Shown here: positions 1 to 13,100 of the stretch, in pieces
Numbering within the stretch: the first letter of the stretch is position 1
Layout: each line of letters opens with the position of its first letter
NCBI GenBank assembly: GCA_020055645.1
Contig: CM034547.1
Location: 6,758,001-6,822,000, forward strand
DNA from: Tomocerus qinae
Taxonomy: Eukaryota; Arthropoda; Collembola; Entomobryomorpha; Tomoceridae
Direction: 5' to 3'
DNA length: 64,000 bases
Notes under the pieces: generated by a model
Seen by the model: only the letters and a program-made list of their open reading frames with translations
The model's database searches: none
Told to the model about the DNA's origin: nothing
Position numbers and translations under genes: made by a program

Positions 1-681
1 AAGTTGTACACGATATAATGTAAATCTAGTAGACTAATATGTCAGACTACTGTTGTCCTACAAAGTAAGTACGTATATGCTGTGTATAATTTTATGAACC
101 TGCCATTCACATAGATAGCAGATAGATAGTTATTATTTGAAGATATGTTCCATTTGTTGCTATATGTTATGTTTTGTCTCTATTTCTCTTGTAGTGGGTT
201 TATCTGGTATATAATAACAATTCGTTTTGTTCTGCAAACTTTCGCTTACCTATTTATTCCGTAGTAGAAGTAGTCTATGATAAGTTGGAAACTTTCCATC
301 CCATATTACTTCCCGTAAGTAAACAGAGGAATAATAGAGAGAAAAGGCTTAAACAGAAAACAATCTATTTAACTCTCAGAGTAAACTATATTGAATACAA
401 CCACAAACAACAAAGTTGCAATTACAAAGTAGTAGAATAGGGAGATATAGAGGAGATATATTATTAATAGAGTAATACGTAGGGGTTCTTAAGAAATAAA
501 TGTCATTTCGTCTCTGTGGCATTGTTTACCTGTGTTATGAAAGTGGTGAGATGTATTTAAGATAAATGTAGCATAACAGAAGGTAATATAGAGAGGGAGA
601 TTGCATTAGTTTCACAAGACAAGATCACACGACGTAAATACATACGCACGGAGAATAGAGTTGAGTCGACTCAATTTATTT
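1..681 (-). other. Copine 3' UTR and downstream sequence
   Basis: No gene is seen. The first part to the left of the stop must be 3' UTR. An AATAAA on the minus strand (TTTATT at 253-258) is the best-placed poly(A) signal, about 425 nt past the stop. Another at 675-680 touches the stop codon and is too close to be the main signal. Confidence 0.35.
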
Positions 682-1122
682 TTAAGTTTTCTCTGGAGGC
701 GGATTCGGTTTCGCGTTCGCCTTGGAATTCTGCGGTCGGTTTGTAGAGTCTATTTTCAAAGCTTCTATATCAGACTTGTTAGACTTATTGGGCTTGACGG
801 GGACGATGTTTCGACTTTTCATGAAACCAGTGAGCTGCTCTGGGATTTCCGCCAGGACCTCTTTGGCCAATTTCACTTTGGCTAGTCGACTCGTGTTATC
901 ATAGCTGCTCGACCATTTCCCGGCGATTTCCGGACAAATTGTTGCCATCCAAGAGTACGAGTCGCGGTAAGGAACGAACTGAACAATGTCCCGCTCCGCT
1001 TCTCGTCCGTTGTATGACAGCCGCACAATATCACCGTCCAACTCGTCCATTTGGGCGAAATTCGCTGAGCCCACACCGACAATGATGATGGACAACGGCA
1101 GCTTCGCAGCGTCCACTATCGC
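682..1122 (-). CDS. Copine coding exon 7 (C-terminal end)
   Basis: Encodes residues 456-601 and the TAA stop. It starts AIVDAAKLPLSIIIVGVG and contains the strongly conserved GREAERDIVQFVP. About 20 extra residues (SYSWMATICPEIAGKWSSSY) follow, then AKEVLAEIPEQLTGFMKSRN. The last 30 or so residues are a Lys/Asn/Pro-rich tail unlike other copines I know. The upstream ATG at 1128 lies before the acceptor AG and is not the start. Confidence 0.96.
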   Translation of the reverse strand, partial: AIVDAAKLPLSIIIVGVGSANFAQMDELDGDIVRLSYNGREAERDIVQFVPYRDSYSWMATICPEIAGKWSSSYDNTSRLAKVKLAKEVLAEIPEQLTGFMKSRNIVPVKPNKSNKSDIEALKIDSTNRPQNSKANAKPNPPPEKT

Positions 1123-4100
1123 CTTCAACGTTCAACCACAATCATAAATCAACAATACTAACTCCTCCCTCCTCTGCTAAATCTCTACCAAATGACTATC
1201 CTTCCATGTTAATCTGTTTATATTTATTTTCAGATTCCCTTTGAGCAGTCTCCCTTCAAAAGACTACATAAGCGGATTATACTATTGTTAATTAATGTTG
1301 TCATTCACAAGCGCTCTACTAAAAGGTGAATTTAGTGTAGTCCTCTTAGGCTGTCCCAAATAAAACATAATGCAATTGAAGAGAATTGCACAATAACCAA
1401 CTTACTGCTTGTTAAAAGAAACTCTAAGGGAGTATAGCATCCTAATAATATCACAATAGTTAAACAATCATTATTGTATCCTTTATTTTTGAGTACTTTA
1501 TGCACACAGAAATGAACTACTAGCCTTTCATATACATTAACCCTGAGTAATGACCTTTTTAGGAGTTTTTGCTGTAGTTGATGAATAATTTAACAAACTA
1601 GTTTTATGTAGCTTAAGTAGACATGTCAGTATTGATAGAATTATAGTTGTGACTGTGACTAGTGTTTTAGCATATGTTATTGATCATAAATGAAGGTTGC
1701 AGGGTACTTTATATGCAGCTGTCTACATAACTTAGGTAAGTTGACACCTGCATCTGCACATGAGTTGTCGGTGAATATACATTGTTAATAATAAATAGCA
1801 AATGTACCTAGTGCATAAAACATTTGAATGAATAGCATTTACTAGGATGGAAAAACAGAAGAATGGGGCACTACTAAATGAGTTTACGTAACATGTCACA
1901 CCCCACTGTCACTACGAACGAAAATTTACAGAATAAATTGTCTTTTTCACTGAGCTAGTATGTTATTTACTATATTTAACAGTAATGCAGCCATTAGAGC
2001 CATTCATGTTCATCGTTTCTGCTGACTTTCTAGCTAAATCCAGATAGATGTAGAGAATTCGGAGGAGGAATAAAATAAATGATAGTTGTTGGTAGTAGCC
2101 ACTATAGAAGTGTATAGTTTTGGGAGGTTTGTCCTTTGTCCCTTGTGTGTGTACATAGTTAGGTGGAGCAGAGTCGGAGCAGAGAGTTTTTAGCAGAGAT
2201 AGCACTCAACAGTTAATGAAATCACATGAAAGAACATAACTCACCTCTTTAGTATCCGGCATGTCGGTGATGATACCGTCTGTGACGATGAGGAGGACGT
2301 AATAGTGTTTCCCATCCAAATGCTGCATGGCCAACGAAGCAACGTTCCTCACAATCGGAGCAAAGTTAGTCGGGCCGTAGAGTTGGATTTGTCGCACGCA
2401 GTTTCTGCACAATATAATTAATACAATAGAACTCAAGTGTCACTTTCACATTGTATAAATAACTGTATATAGAGTGAATGAATATTGTGAGACACGTGAG
2501 ATTGAATTGCAAAGTATGCAGGACAGTCGGAGAGCTAATAGCGAGAGTTCTCACTGACAATAAATAAAAAGTTGGAGAGAGGGGATGTTGTTGCAATACA
2601 AATCTAAATCAGGTCTCAATAAAATAACCCGAAGGGAACAGTTGCTCTCCTCTCCTTCGAAACGAAATAAAAGTCTGGAGAGTCAACTTATTGACTGGAG
2701 TCGCTCGAGAGTGAAAGTTGAGGGAAAGGAGAGAGAATTTTATAAAACGAACTCACAATCAGTTCGGTTCGGTGGTGTTGGCTTGGTGCTCAACTCCAGT
2801 CAAGTCGAAAGTTAATTTAAGTCGAGATTGAGTATCTCTTGACTTTAGTCCCTACACCTCCTAGCTGGATACTAAGTCTGGTGCTCGAGCAAATAAGATT
2901 AACTCGTAATTCGCTCGTTTATCTACAGTCAAACCATTCTATACCATAATATTATGTACATAGTACATACTATATAGGTATAAGAGACAATCTTATAGAG
3001 ACACTACGAGACCCGGCCAGATGAAGGCTAACGTCACCTAAGCTAGCTAATGAGCCAAATTCCCATGAAAACTTTCACTGCTTTGTCAGTTATCAAATGC
3101 TCTTGTCATTTATTGTCAAATGTCACGTCAAGCCAACTCAAGTTACTTTTCCCTCGTCCGCCCTTTATATTTATACTTATGATCCTTCAGAGTGTAGTTG
3201 CCTGTAGCTCACTTCATTATTGCAATGGATGTGTGTCGAGAGGCTAGACAAGAGGGGACTGTGCCAAACGCTTTCAATTTTAACACAACAGAATTGCGAC
3301 TCTAATGAAATAAAAGACACACACGTAGCGTCCGTGTAGTGATCCACATAGGCCACGAGGCAAAATCCATGCATATGTCTACAGAAACTAACAAATTACG
3401 TGCATTCGGTAGGGGCAAAAGACAAACGTGCTCTGTCATCAAACTACAGCCCAAATGCGACTACTTACAAATGGACTACCTATATAACCGGCCTGATTAA
3501 CCGTAATAAGCCTAGTCCAATGCTACGCTGGAATTCTTCCACACATACCACTTGGCTTAAGTTGACAGCCCAAAATGGATCTAGGCAATACAAGTCATGG
3601 GTGCAAATGTGCCTCCTTTTATGAGTAAATTACAGTAAGTAACAGTGGAGTGATTGCCATTTTATCCAACATTATCATTCACTGTCATTTACTATAAATT
3701 CATTCACAGCGGTTGCACCTGTAATTAATTTAGTAGTCAATGAAAAATAATTCCTGTCAGGAAACAACATTGTCTGAGCTCAATAATTTGACTTGGAACT
3801 TATGTAGGACTGAAATAGCTTTTAGGAACGAGAAAAATTAACTGACTTAGTAAAAAGGGAATAATTCACTGATGTGTGACTACTGTTGAAATCTGAATTA
3901 CATTCTTCCGATGACACGTGTAGTAGTAACTAAGGTATTTTTAGGTACGTGGACAGCAGTACAGATAATCGATGGATTTGGAAAGACAGATAGCTGAGCG
4001 TTAGTGAAGCTAATGAGGGAAAAGGAAAGGCAACATGTGTTCACATTTCATCAGAACAAACAGAGAATATATATTTGGTGGGTGGGTATTTTGGGATTCA

Positions 4101-7100
4101 GCTGGCGTGCGGAGAGGCAGGAAGGACGAGTGGATGGATGGAAAGAGTGAAAGTGAAGAAAATTAATGAATTTACTTGTAGGCATCGAGGACTCCTTGAA
4201 CGCCTTTGCAGTAGGGCGAATCATTGAGAGTAACATGGAAATTATGAGAAACAGCTCCACTGGGAGGGATCCTCGCCCCGAACCCAAACACGGGAAACAT
4301 TTTAGACTGGTCGTAGTCCTGGACAATTTCTCCGACTGCTTGGATAGCCTGTTCATACGGATTCGTTCGGTTGGCCATCGGAGAGAAATGATGCAGAGTG
4401 TTAGGCTCATTAGGATTGCCATTCGAAGCTGTGAAGTCGATAGCAAAACAGCAATGAATCTCTGTACCCCCGGCGATGTACTCCATGAAAGTGTAGATCG
4501 GCGATATGATCACAGGAAGGATTTGCAGACTCGCTTGTTTCTCCTGCACCAAAGACATACATACACATCACTTAAAAGAATTCACAAACCTCTCTTCATT
4601 TAAACTTACGATTAGGCTCTCTCTCCGAGGAAATTCACCATTTACTTATGTATTAGTCATCTCTCTCGCAGTCTACATTATGTATGCTCTTTGTGCTGCC
4701 AGACTCCCTAAAAGCCAACCCTATGTACATACTATACGCAATTTGCTACAATGCTACAATTACCATTATTACTACACTTACTTTCATTTCCTTCACAGAA
4801 AACATTATCACATGTTAGCACAACTGCACACAGAAAATCCTTCTGGGAAAGCTACTCCTTTAATAGTCATGCAGCTCTCTAGTGTGAAATACACACTAAT
4901 ATTTCACAATATTAGACTATGTGTGCTTTCCATCTACTATTTCCATCCAATACATACAGTGTGTCTCAAAATATTACAACCTACTCTTCCATTATTGTTT
5001 TTTGAGGCACAGTACCCTATGGACTGTTCAGACCCAGTATTCTGTGTTTTCAATGAGATCTTTTTCCATTTTTAATCTGAGTTCATCCGTTTTCCACATG
5101 TCAATATCATTTATATCTTTACTATTAGTAAAATGTAATCATATTGAAAGCCATCAGTAGATATTACAAATGAAACCACAAAATATATTGTAACGATCTG
5201 CAAATTAAACTCCAATTTAATTAGGATCATTAATATTCCTTTTGATAAGGGGTCAAACTATTATCGTGGCTATTACATTTAACTTTATAATGGTAGAATG
5301 TATTTTTGTTCAGAGGGTGGGAAGAGGTTTTGAAACACACTTTAGCAGAAGCATTAGTTATAGGTGCTGTTCCTAAGGGCATGGAAGTTAGTGAAAAGAT
5401 AGTCATACCTATATAGTAGGATTTGGAAGTAAGCATTAGTTAAAATGCTTTGTTAGTGTAGTACTCGACAGGAAACATTTTCTGCTTACTTATTACTTTC
5501 TTACCTCACCTTCCATTTCCATTGCTTTTAGCTGAAACTGTAGTTGTAAATTGTCTGTATGTAAGCAGCTAGGGTAGGGGATTATATGTATTCACATGCA
5601 AAGCATTAAGTGTGTGCTTATGCAGGCAGGTAATAGGAATAGAGACAGATAGTATTATTATTATATGTGCCAACCTAAGTAGATATACATTATCTAATGC
5701 AATGCACTTAAGTAGGAGAGCCCATAATAAAGGTCGGGTAATATATGCACATTTACAGTACGTGTATAGACACTTACATTTACATTACAAATAGTTAGCA
5801 TGGGGTGGTGTAGCGTGCACGGGACATTATATATAGTACAGTACATTAACTACATGTGCATGTATGTACAGCCATTATATTGTAGCCTTAAGTTACACTC
5901 GGATATGACAAAGGTGGCTACGGACATAAAATGTTATAGGGGCAGTCATATCTAGCCGCTCCGCTCTCTTTCCTTTTTAGAAGGTAAGTTGCTCGCGTCC
6001 TAACTAGCTCCTTTCTCCAGAACGCTTTCACTGGGAAAAGTATTGCATGGCATGCATGGCATGGCAGACTTATTACGGGAAAGCTACTACTACCCATAAC
6101 TTTCTCTTAATATAATATGACTGCGAGAATAGCTAAAAATGTGCACAATGTGAGTGAAAGTGTGCTCTGTCTATTTTGTGAATGCTTACATTTTACTAGA
6201 CACTAGTAGTGCATAATAGACGTACTTAGAGAAACGAGTCTACTATTCTCCTCTTAATATGTACAGGCATTGTGTCGTGCACACTGGCAGTTGGCTCCGC
6301 TCTTTACAGCAGTGCAGTGAAACACAATGTTCTTTTTGGAGAGAGAGGTAACAGCTTTATGCATAAATAAACATATTGGTTCTGGATGTCAAGGCGAAAG
6401 CAAGACTCGTCAAGGAAAACTAACAGTAAACCAAGTTAATTTGAGATAGACGAAATAAACTACATATATCTACTCTGGAGAGTAAATAAGAGGAAGAAAG
6501 GACTCAATAGTTTCCATGCTACACACTCCAAAACATGATGCTTCACAAATACAAAACACGATTCTTATACCCTATGCTCTTTGTGTTCCTACTAAATAGT
6601 TTATCATATGTCCTCATACCAAAATGCTATTGAGAATTTAAATTTCCTATGTTCCTACATTTAATATACACAGCTGAGATTGCATTTTGTAGCTGTGTCA
6701 GTATATTTTTAAAATTCCAATACCATAGTACTAAGCCCTACCAAGAGGATGCAGATTAAAACATACGTGCGTCTTGTAGTAAAATTTTAAGGGTGAAAGG
6801 TATCCAATTCGAGAGGCATAACGTATGCAATAGGTATTGCTGAGCTGAGGTAATTTTATTTTCACTTTTGCTACCAGCAAGCACGATACTAAAAGTACTA
6901 AGTTTTACACGTACTTGTATATAGAGGCTTTCTCTAATGTATTTATGCTCCTGTTGTGTACCTATCTGTATGTCTCCGATTTCATACAGCACTTCCTCCC
7001 GTTAAACGAGGAATCCTATTTTTCAGTGTAAAAGGCAATTTTTCTATTCTATTCTATTTGGTCGTCAGCTTGTCTCCAGACGTGAGTGACGTGATGTGCA

Positions 7101-10100
7101 TTTGCTTACAGAAATTGTCTGTCTGATTTACTTGAGCACTAGATAGAAGACGAGTGCTGTAAATTCAGATATTCTCCACATAAAAAGAGCAAGGAATTGA
7201 TGGCAACATGTAAATACCAAGAAAACGTATAAATCTTCGTGCTATGCAAACAGATACATATGTATGTTTTGAAGGAGCTTTAGAAGCCATTTTATAGGCA
7301 GCATTATTGTGGAGGATGATGGAGCAAGGTAAGGAAACCGAACTATATGGCAAAGGAAACAGGACTATATAGCACCGGGCACAATAAAGTTTGTTAAGAG
7401 TCTATGTTGGAAAAGGAAGAATTTAGGAAGGTCGGGAGTTTAAACGCTCGAAGTGGCGGAGATACATGCGAAGAAAACGAGCTTACAGTTCCATTTTTCC
7501 CGACGAGTCGAATAGGTTCCCCTCCGTCGTTGTCACTTCCGAGGGCTTTGAGTTTATTGACAGTCGTATAAAGGAATCCTAAGGAGGTGTGGTAGCCGTT
7601 GAATCCGACTTGGAAGAACTGTATTTGAAGTCCTCTGTCTTTATCACCATTACAGAGACTTCTCATGGAGAGAGTTGCAGGCATCCAAATCACATTTTCT
7701 CCAGTGACGGGCACAGCTTCGCTTCGATACACAATCGTGTAGTTCCCAGCTTCGTTAATTTTTGACAAAATGTAGAAGACTTCCGCCGGGAACATACAGC
7801 AACGGGTACTGCCCATATCTTGACCTTTCATCTTTAGGGTCACCTGCATCAAACAAATCAATCAATTCGTAACTCCCATTGTCACATATTGTTGTATATT
7901 GAAGTACGGTCAATAATATTATACCGAGTAAATACTACCCCATCCATTCCCTTTGAACCCAGAATTTTAATTTCAAGTACATAGGCATTTGACTAAAAGA
8001 GATACCAAGAAACTTTCATATCAGAAAGAGAGCCCGGGGATTTCAATCGAAATTTAACTAGACACATATAGCCGTAAGTTTCAGTCACAAAAAGAAGAGA
8101 TTCTAAATACAACAAGAGGAATGTAAATCTGCCTTGGATTTCTAACCAACGAAATCCGTCCCAGTGACAATGAGTTTTTAGTCAAGGCAATTTCCCAGCT
8201 TAGTAATGTCACTTTGGTAACTCATCCATTTGAAACTGAGGACTCAATAAAAGTCAAGTTTCCTTATAAAAGTCACTTCGTAGGATGCAGACAAGGATAG
8301 TGTACAACATTCTTATTTCTACAGAGTAATCCCTATGCACAGATACATACATACAGCTACGCTTCTCTCTGGAAATATTCGCGGAAGAAGACGAAGAAGT
8401 ATGGACGTCGTTTCCCTATAGTCTCTGCGTCCCCAGCTGATAGTAGGATGCATGCATATCAATACACTCTGCTCCATTTTCCAGTGAACACTTCGCATTC
8501 AGAGTCAAGAGATTCCTTTTTTTACAATTCCTTCAACTTTAACTCCTCAGCTTTACCTCGGAAACTCTATTCCAAATATTTCCGGACCTATACAAAGCCA
8601 GAATACAATTGCCATCATCTTCACTAACTAGTACTACTTAGAAATGTATCCATCTCTATTTCAAATGTTTCCATTTGATCTTGGAATTCATGTATTTATA
8701 CATCTATACCAAATATAAGTAGGAAGGAAACTGGGACTAGTTCTTTCACTCGTTTATTTTACTGTGTCAAAATCAATCAAAAAGGCTTTTTTCTTCTTAG
8801 GCACTACTGTTGTACCCTGGTCTTTTGACGACCAATGAACTAAACCGTAAATGGGATTTAATAACAGATCAAAAGGATATGGAAATATTTACCATGCTCT
8901 AGTGATGACACAAAATGTCTTTTCTCATGTTCTATTAATTTTTCTTCCTTTTGGCCTTATTATGTAATATTTCGTAGTTATCGTACTGTAAGTCACATTT
9001 CAACGTACATCCGTTTTCTATATCTTTTAAATAATCAGAACCTCAATGCATTTGTATCTGTAATTAAATTTCTTACATTAAGACAAGTGTATTTATCATT
9101 ATATTATTATATTATCTGAGAAATCTTAACCCTTAATCTGAGAAACCGTTAACAAAAATTTTAATAGAGACCAAATCTCGTAAAATTTTCCAATATATTT
9201 GATACCCTCCCTTGATTAAATTCCTGGATACGATCCTGATATGTCCAATATACAATGCATGATTACGTTGGATGCCTACTTTTTGAAATGCGTCACACTA
9301 TTAGTCTGTAATAACTACGATTGTGGAATGCAGGCTTTCGATTTTGCAAAGAATCTATAATTCTTTTAAATGATTTATTGAGAACAGAAGTTTTGAAACG
9401 GTAGGCTTTGAGATGCATTGCGAATATTGTGGAACGAGATTATGAGTCATAAAGCTTAAATAATTTTGTGGCATGAATAGTTTTCGCCCGATCTGGTACC
9501 TTAATCACTGAATTTTTACGATTATTTTATTTTTAGTTAGTTATTAGCATTTTTTTATTTTTAGTTAGTTATTAGCATTTTAACATTAATTATGAACATT
9601 TTCCTAATTACTTACTTTGATTGTCAGCCTCTGTCATATCGTTTTAGTAGAAAGAGTTTCACAGTAAAGTTAGAATGTGTACAAGTGCAAGTGGATCTAA
9701 AATCAGAAAGCTCATTACAGAGTGCCGGAGTTCTCGTTGTCGTGATTCGGTCGTGGAGTATCTCTATGCGGTGAGAAATGAGGACTGAGAAGGGAATCAA
9801 GTCGAAGTTGAAGATGAGACTTGATTTGCTCTTCTGACGTTATGAGTTCCAACCCTCTATTGATAATAGTTTGGTTTGTATATTAAAGAAAAGTCTTGAG
9901 GATTCACAGAATGAGTAGGAAGCTGTCTAGATATCGACTGAAGTTAGAGAAGACAGAAATGTGAATTTAGCTCAAAGATTCGTCATATTCGTCAAGTTTA
10001 GTAGGTAGTCAGTAATGGGAGTGGGAGAAGGAAGACGAGGAGGGCAAGCCACTCAAAATGTAAACTCAGGAAACACTTATGTTGCGTCCCTCACCATTCC

Positions 10101-13100
10101 TTTTCAACATTGATCCTTCACTTACTACTTTCTCTCTTTATATTAGTAGTATATAATTCCTATAAAGTCTCGCTTATATAGTCCCAAACCACATTCTTCA
10201 CGTATACTGCAAACTCTTTGTCACTTTCCCATGCTACGTAACTACTGCTATTGCAAAAACCATAAATTGAGCTATAGAATAAGTAAAAGTTAAAATTTGC
10301 TCAACTGCATGCATACCTATAGCTGAGATTCAGCTTCAACTTTAGTCAAAGCAGACAGTCGTTTTGCATTACTTGAAAAGTCTCTATAGAAGATAAGTTA
10401 CACCAAGCAAAGTTGGAGGAATGCGTTCGACAGATACTTTACTTACTATTAAATAGGCACCTTATACTCGAACAATCTACAAATTCTACTACAAACAGCT
10501 ATTATAGAATTCAGAAGATGAAAGAAAAAATCCATTATAACAATTATAATCCTTAAAAGATCCAAAAACTAAGTCTATAGCTCTTGTCATGACTGACAGA
10601 CAATCAAAGAGAAATATATTGCGTAGATTCACTTTTTCCTATACATTTCGAAAAAGTTCGATACAGCAGCAGGCTGTTTGGAAAGACATGCAAAGTTCGT
10701 GCTCATTGTATGTCTAGTGACATTCTATTTCATAATAATACCTTTAGGCCGATGACAATTGCATTCATAGAGAAATTTATCTGGAGATAAAGTTTCTTGA
10801 GGGGAAAAACGATAGGAGGGAGGCTAGGTTAGCATTTTAATTCAGAGACATAAAGCAGGTAGGTAGAGAGATAATAGGTTGGAGAGGAGGATAGAAAGGA
10901 GGATGAAGTGAAGAAAAGGCCCAGTGAGGAATATGATCATTTGGGAAGAGAGCCGGAACTTCTCTCAACACCTCAAAGAAGAAAGCGGCAGGAGCTTTGG
11001 GGAGTAAGTCATTCAACATCCTACCGACGAAACGAACCGAAGCTCCGCACATCACAATTCCAGCTCATCCCATTCATTCATATATTCTGTATACTATCTT
11101 AGCAGTACAATCATATACTTAAGTTAAGGCAGGTACGATATTACAAGGCCAGAGACCACGCCACGCTTTCACTGACTACTTCTTCTGGACACCTTGGTTT
11201 GTATTTAGTTTGCACTAGATTGCTTGGCCATGTGAAATTGTTTGATATTTCTATATATGGCATTGCATCAGAGAGTTGAGAAGTCCTAGGAGTAGTGGGA
11301 GTCTAGGTTATGCAATCAATAAACTAGTCGGTAGGGGTACTTCTCTAGTTATTGTGTATGAATGGTTATAGTAGAGACATAACTATTTCTCCATTCGTTG
11401 GAGTTGATAGTAGTAAAATAGAAGGAAACCCCAACCCTTGGGCGATAACAACATGATCTATCTAGGCTTAACTCTTTTTGGTCTCACGCTACAAGTCTCA
11501 AGGTACCTTTTGGAGTTCTCTTGCACGGCTAGGTTTCCATCCTCAGTCCGTTCGTTTGCTTTGCCAGCACTGGACTCGACTTGGGAAACGAACTTAACTC
11601 TTTCATCCTCTTTTCCCTAGTGACCCGTGTTATAGCTATCTTGATCCTATACTCACTCACTCACTCACATTATGTAAGCATATATTCCAACGCTTTTCTA
11701 GGTTACGTTACGTAACTCCATTGTGACCATCTCTTCTATTCAATTTCACTTTCACTGAGCTACTTGTAATACTAGGCACTCTCCTCTATCCATCTACTAT
11801 TATTCCCTATTCTAATGGCCGAATTGTCCAGTCCTCCTCCTCCACTCCTATCTTTGGCCATGGACTGCACTAGAAAAGTCCAGCATACAAAACAGAAGAC
11901 AGCAACCAAGAGGACAAAACGAAAGCAAAGACCGGCCACGAAAGAACTTGACATCATCTCTCTTTCATTTTGACTTTCTCCGCTTTCTCCTTTTATATGT
12001 CTATTATATACCTACTAAATCTTTTACATTGATATAATTATACGCCAGATTAGACTATCCATTGGTCAATATATACACGTAGGACACGCTCTCTTGTAAA
12101 TCTAATAATCAGCTTATGTGTATCCTCCTACGACACAACTCACATGCCTACATCTTCTGACCTCTTTTCTTGACATCTCATTACATTACATACCTACTAC
12201 AATGACAATCTTTGACAACTCAAGAGTAATTGTACCCACGGATTCTGCACTTTAAACTTTAAATAGAAACACCATGTTATAGTGTCTATACCCTACACAT
12301 CCACCATCTCATTGATAATATAATTCATTCATAACGACAACTTTATTAACAACATCTGTACCGCCCTCGGCTCTCGTAACTACCATCAAAATGCCATTTA
12401 TAATACTGTAAAACTGCACTGCAATTCAAGCTAGTGCAACAAAGCAGACTTCATAAAATATTCTAGATTTGTGGTTTTCCAACACCTTCCCCAGGGGATG
12501 CCGGATTTCTCTCACATTTTCACACTTTATCTAACTTACGACTCCAAGACCGCAAATAAAAATTTTAGACTTAAATCATGATTACACCTTTTATCTTCAA
12601 ATCCTAAAAGTAGGAGTACTTCATAACAGAAGATGTAAACACCTTTTATTGCCATATTAATTTAGTACTCTTATTGGGCTTTAAGAAATGCTAATTAAAC
12701 TCCATCCAACCAATGCAACACCCCAATGAAGATAGTTTGACAGTAAATGGAGAAAACCATGAATTGAAAACCTTACTAATAGTTTTCGGTGTAAGATTTT
12801 TTTAGTTGATTGGATTGTAGCCATGTCTATAATAGTTGTAAGATGTGTGGAAGTAGCAATCTTACAGCGACCAAAAGAGCATTAGTTTGCCATTAGTTAA
12901 TGTAACGACTGTAAGTAGCATGGTGAGTAGTGGGTACTGACCAGTATGTAGCCATCAGAATCAGATCGGTTGAGCAGGCCATGCCATCAAAAACAGTTTG
13001 GTTCTATTTATATTTCATAGGAGTGGGAATGTTATGCGGATGGGCGTCTGTCTATATGGATGCACATAAAGTAAGTATGAATGGGGTACTTTAGTAAACA

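Noticed and set aside
7394..7486. Continuation of the copine exon 4 frame past 7487
   Set aside because: The donor GTAAGC is at 7486, and the extra residues have no copine counterpart while exon 5 joins in phase.
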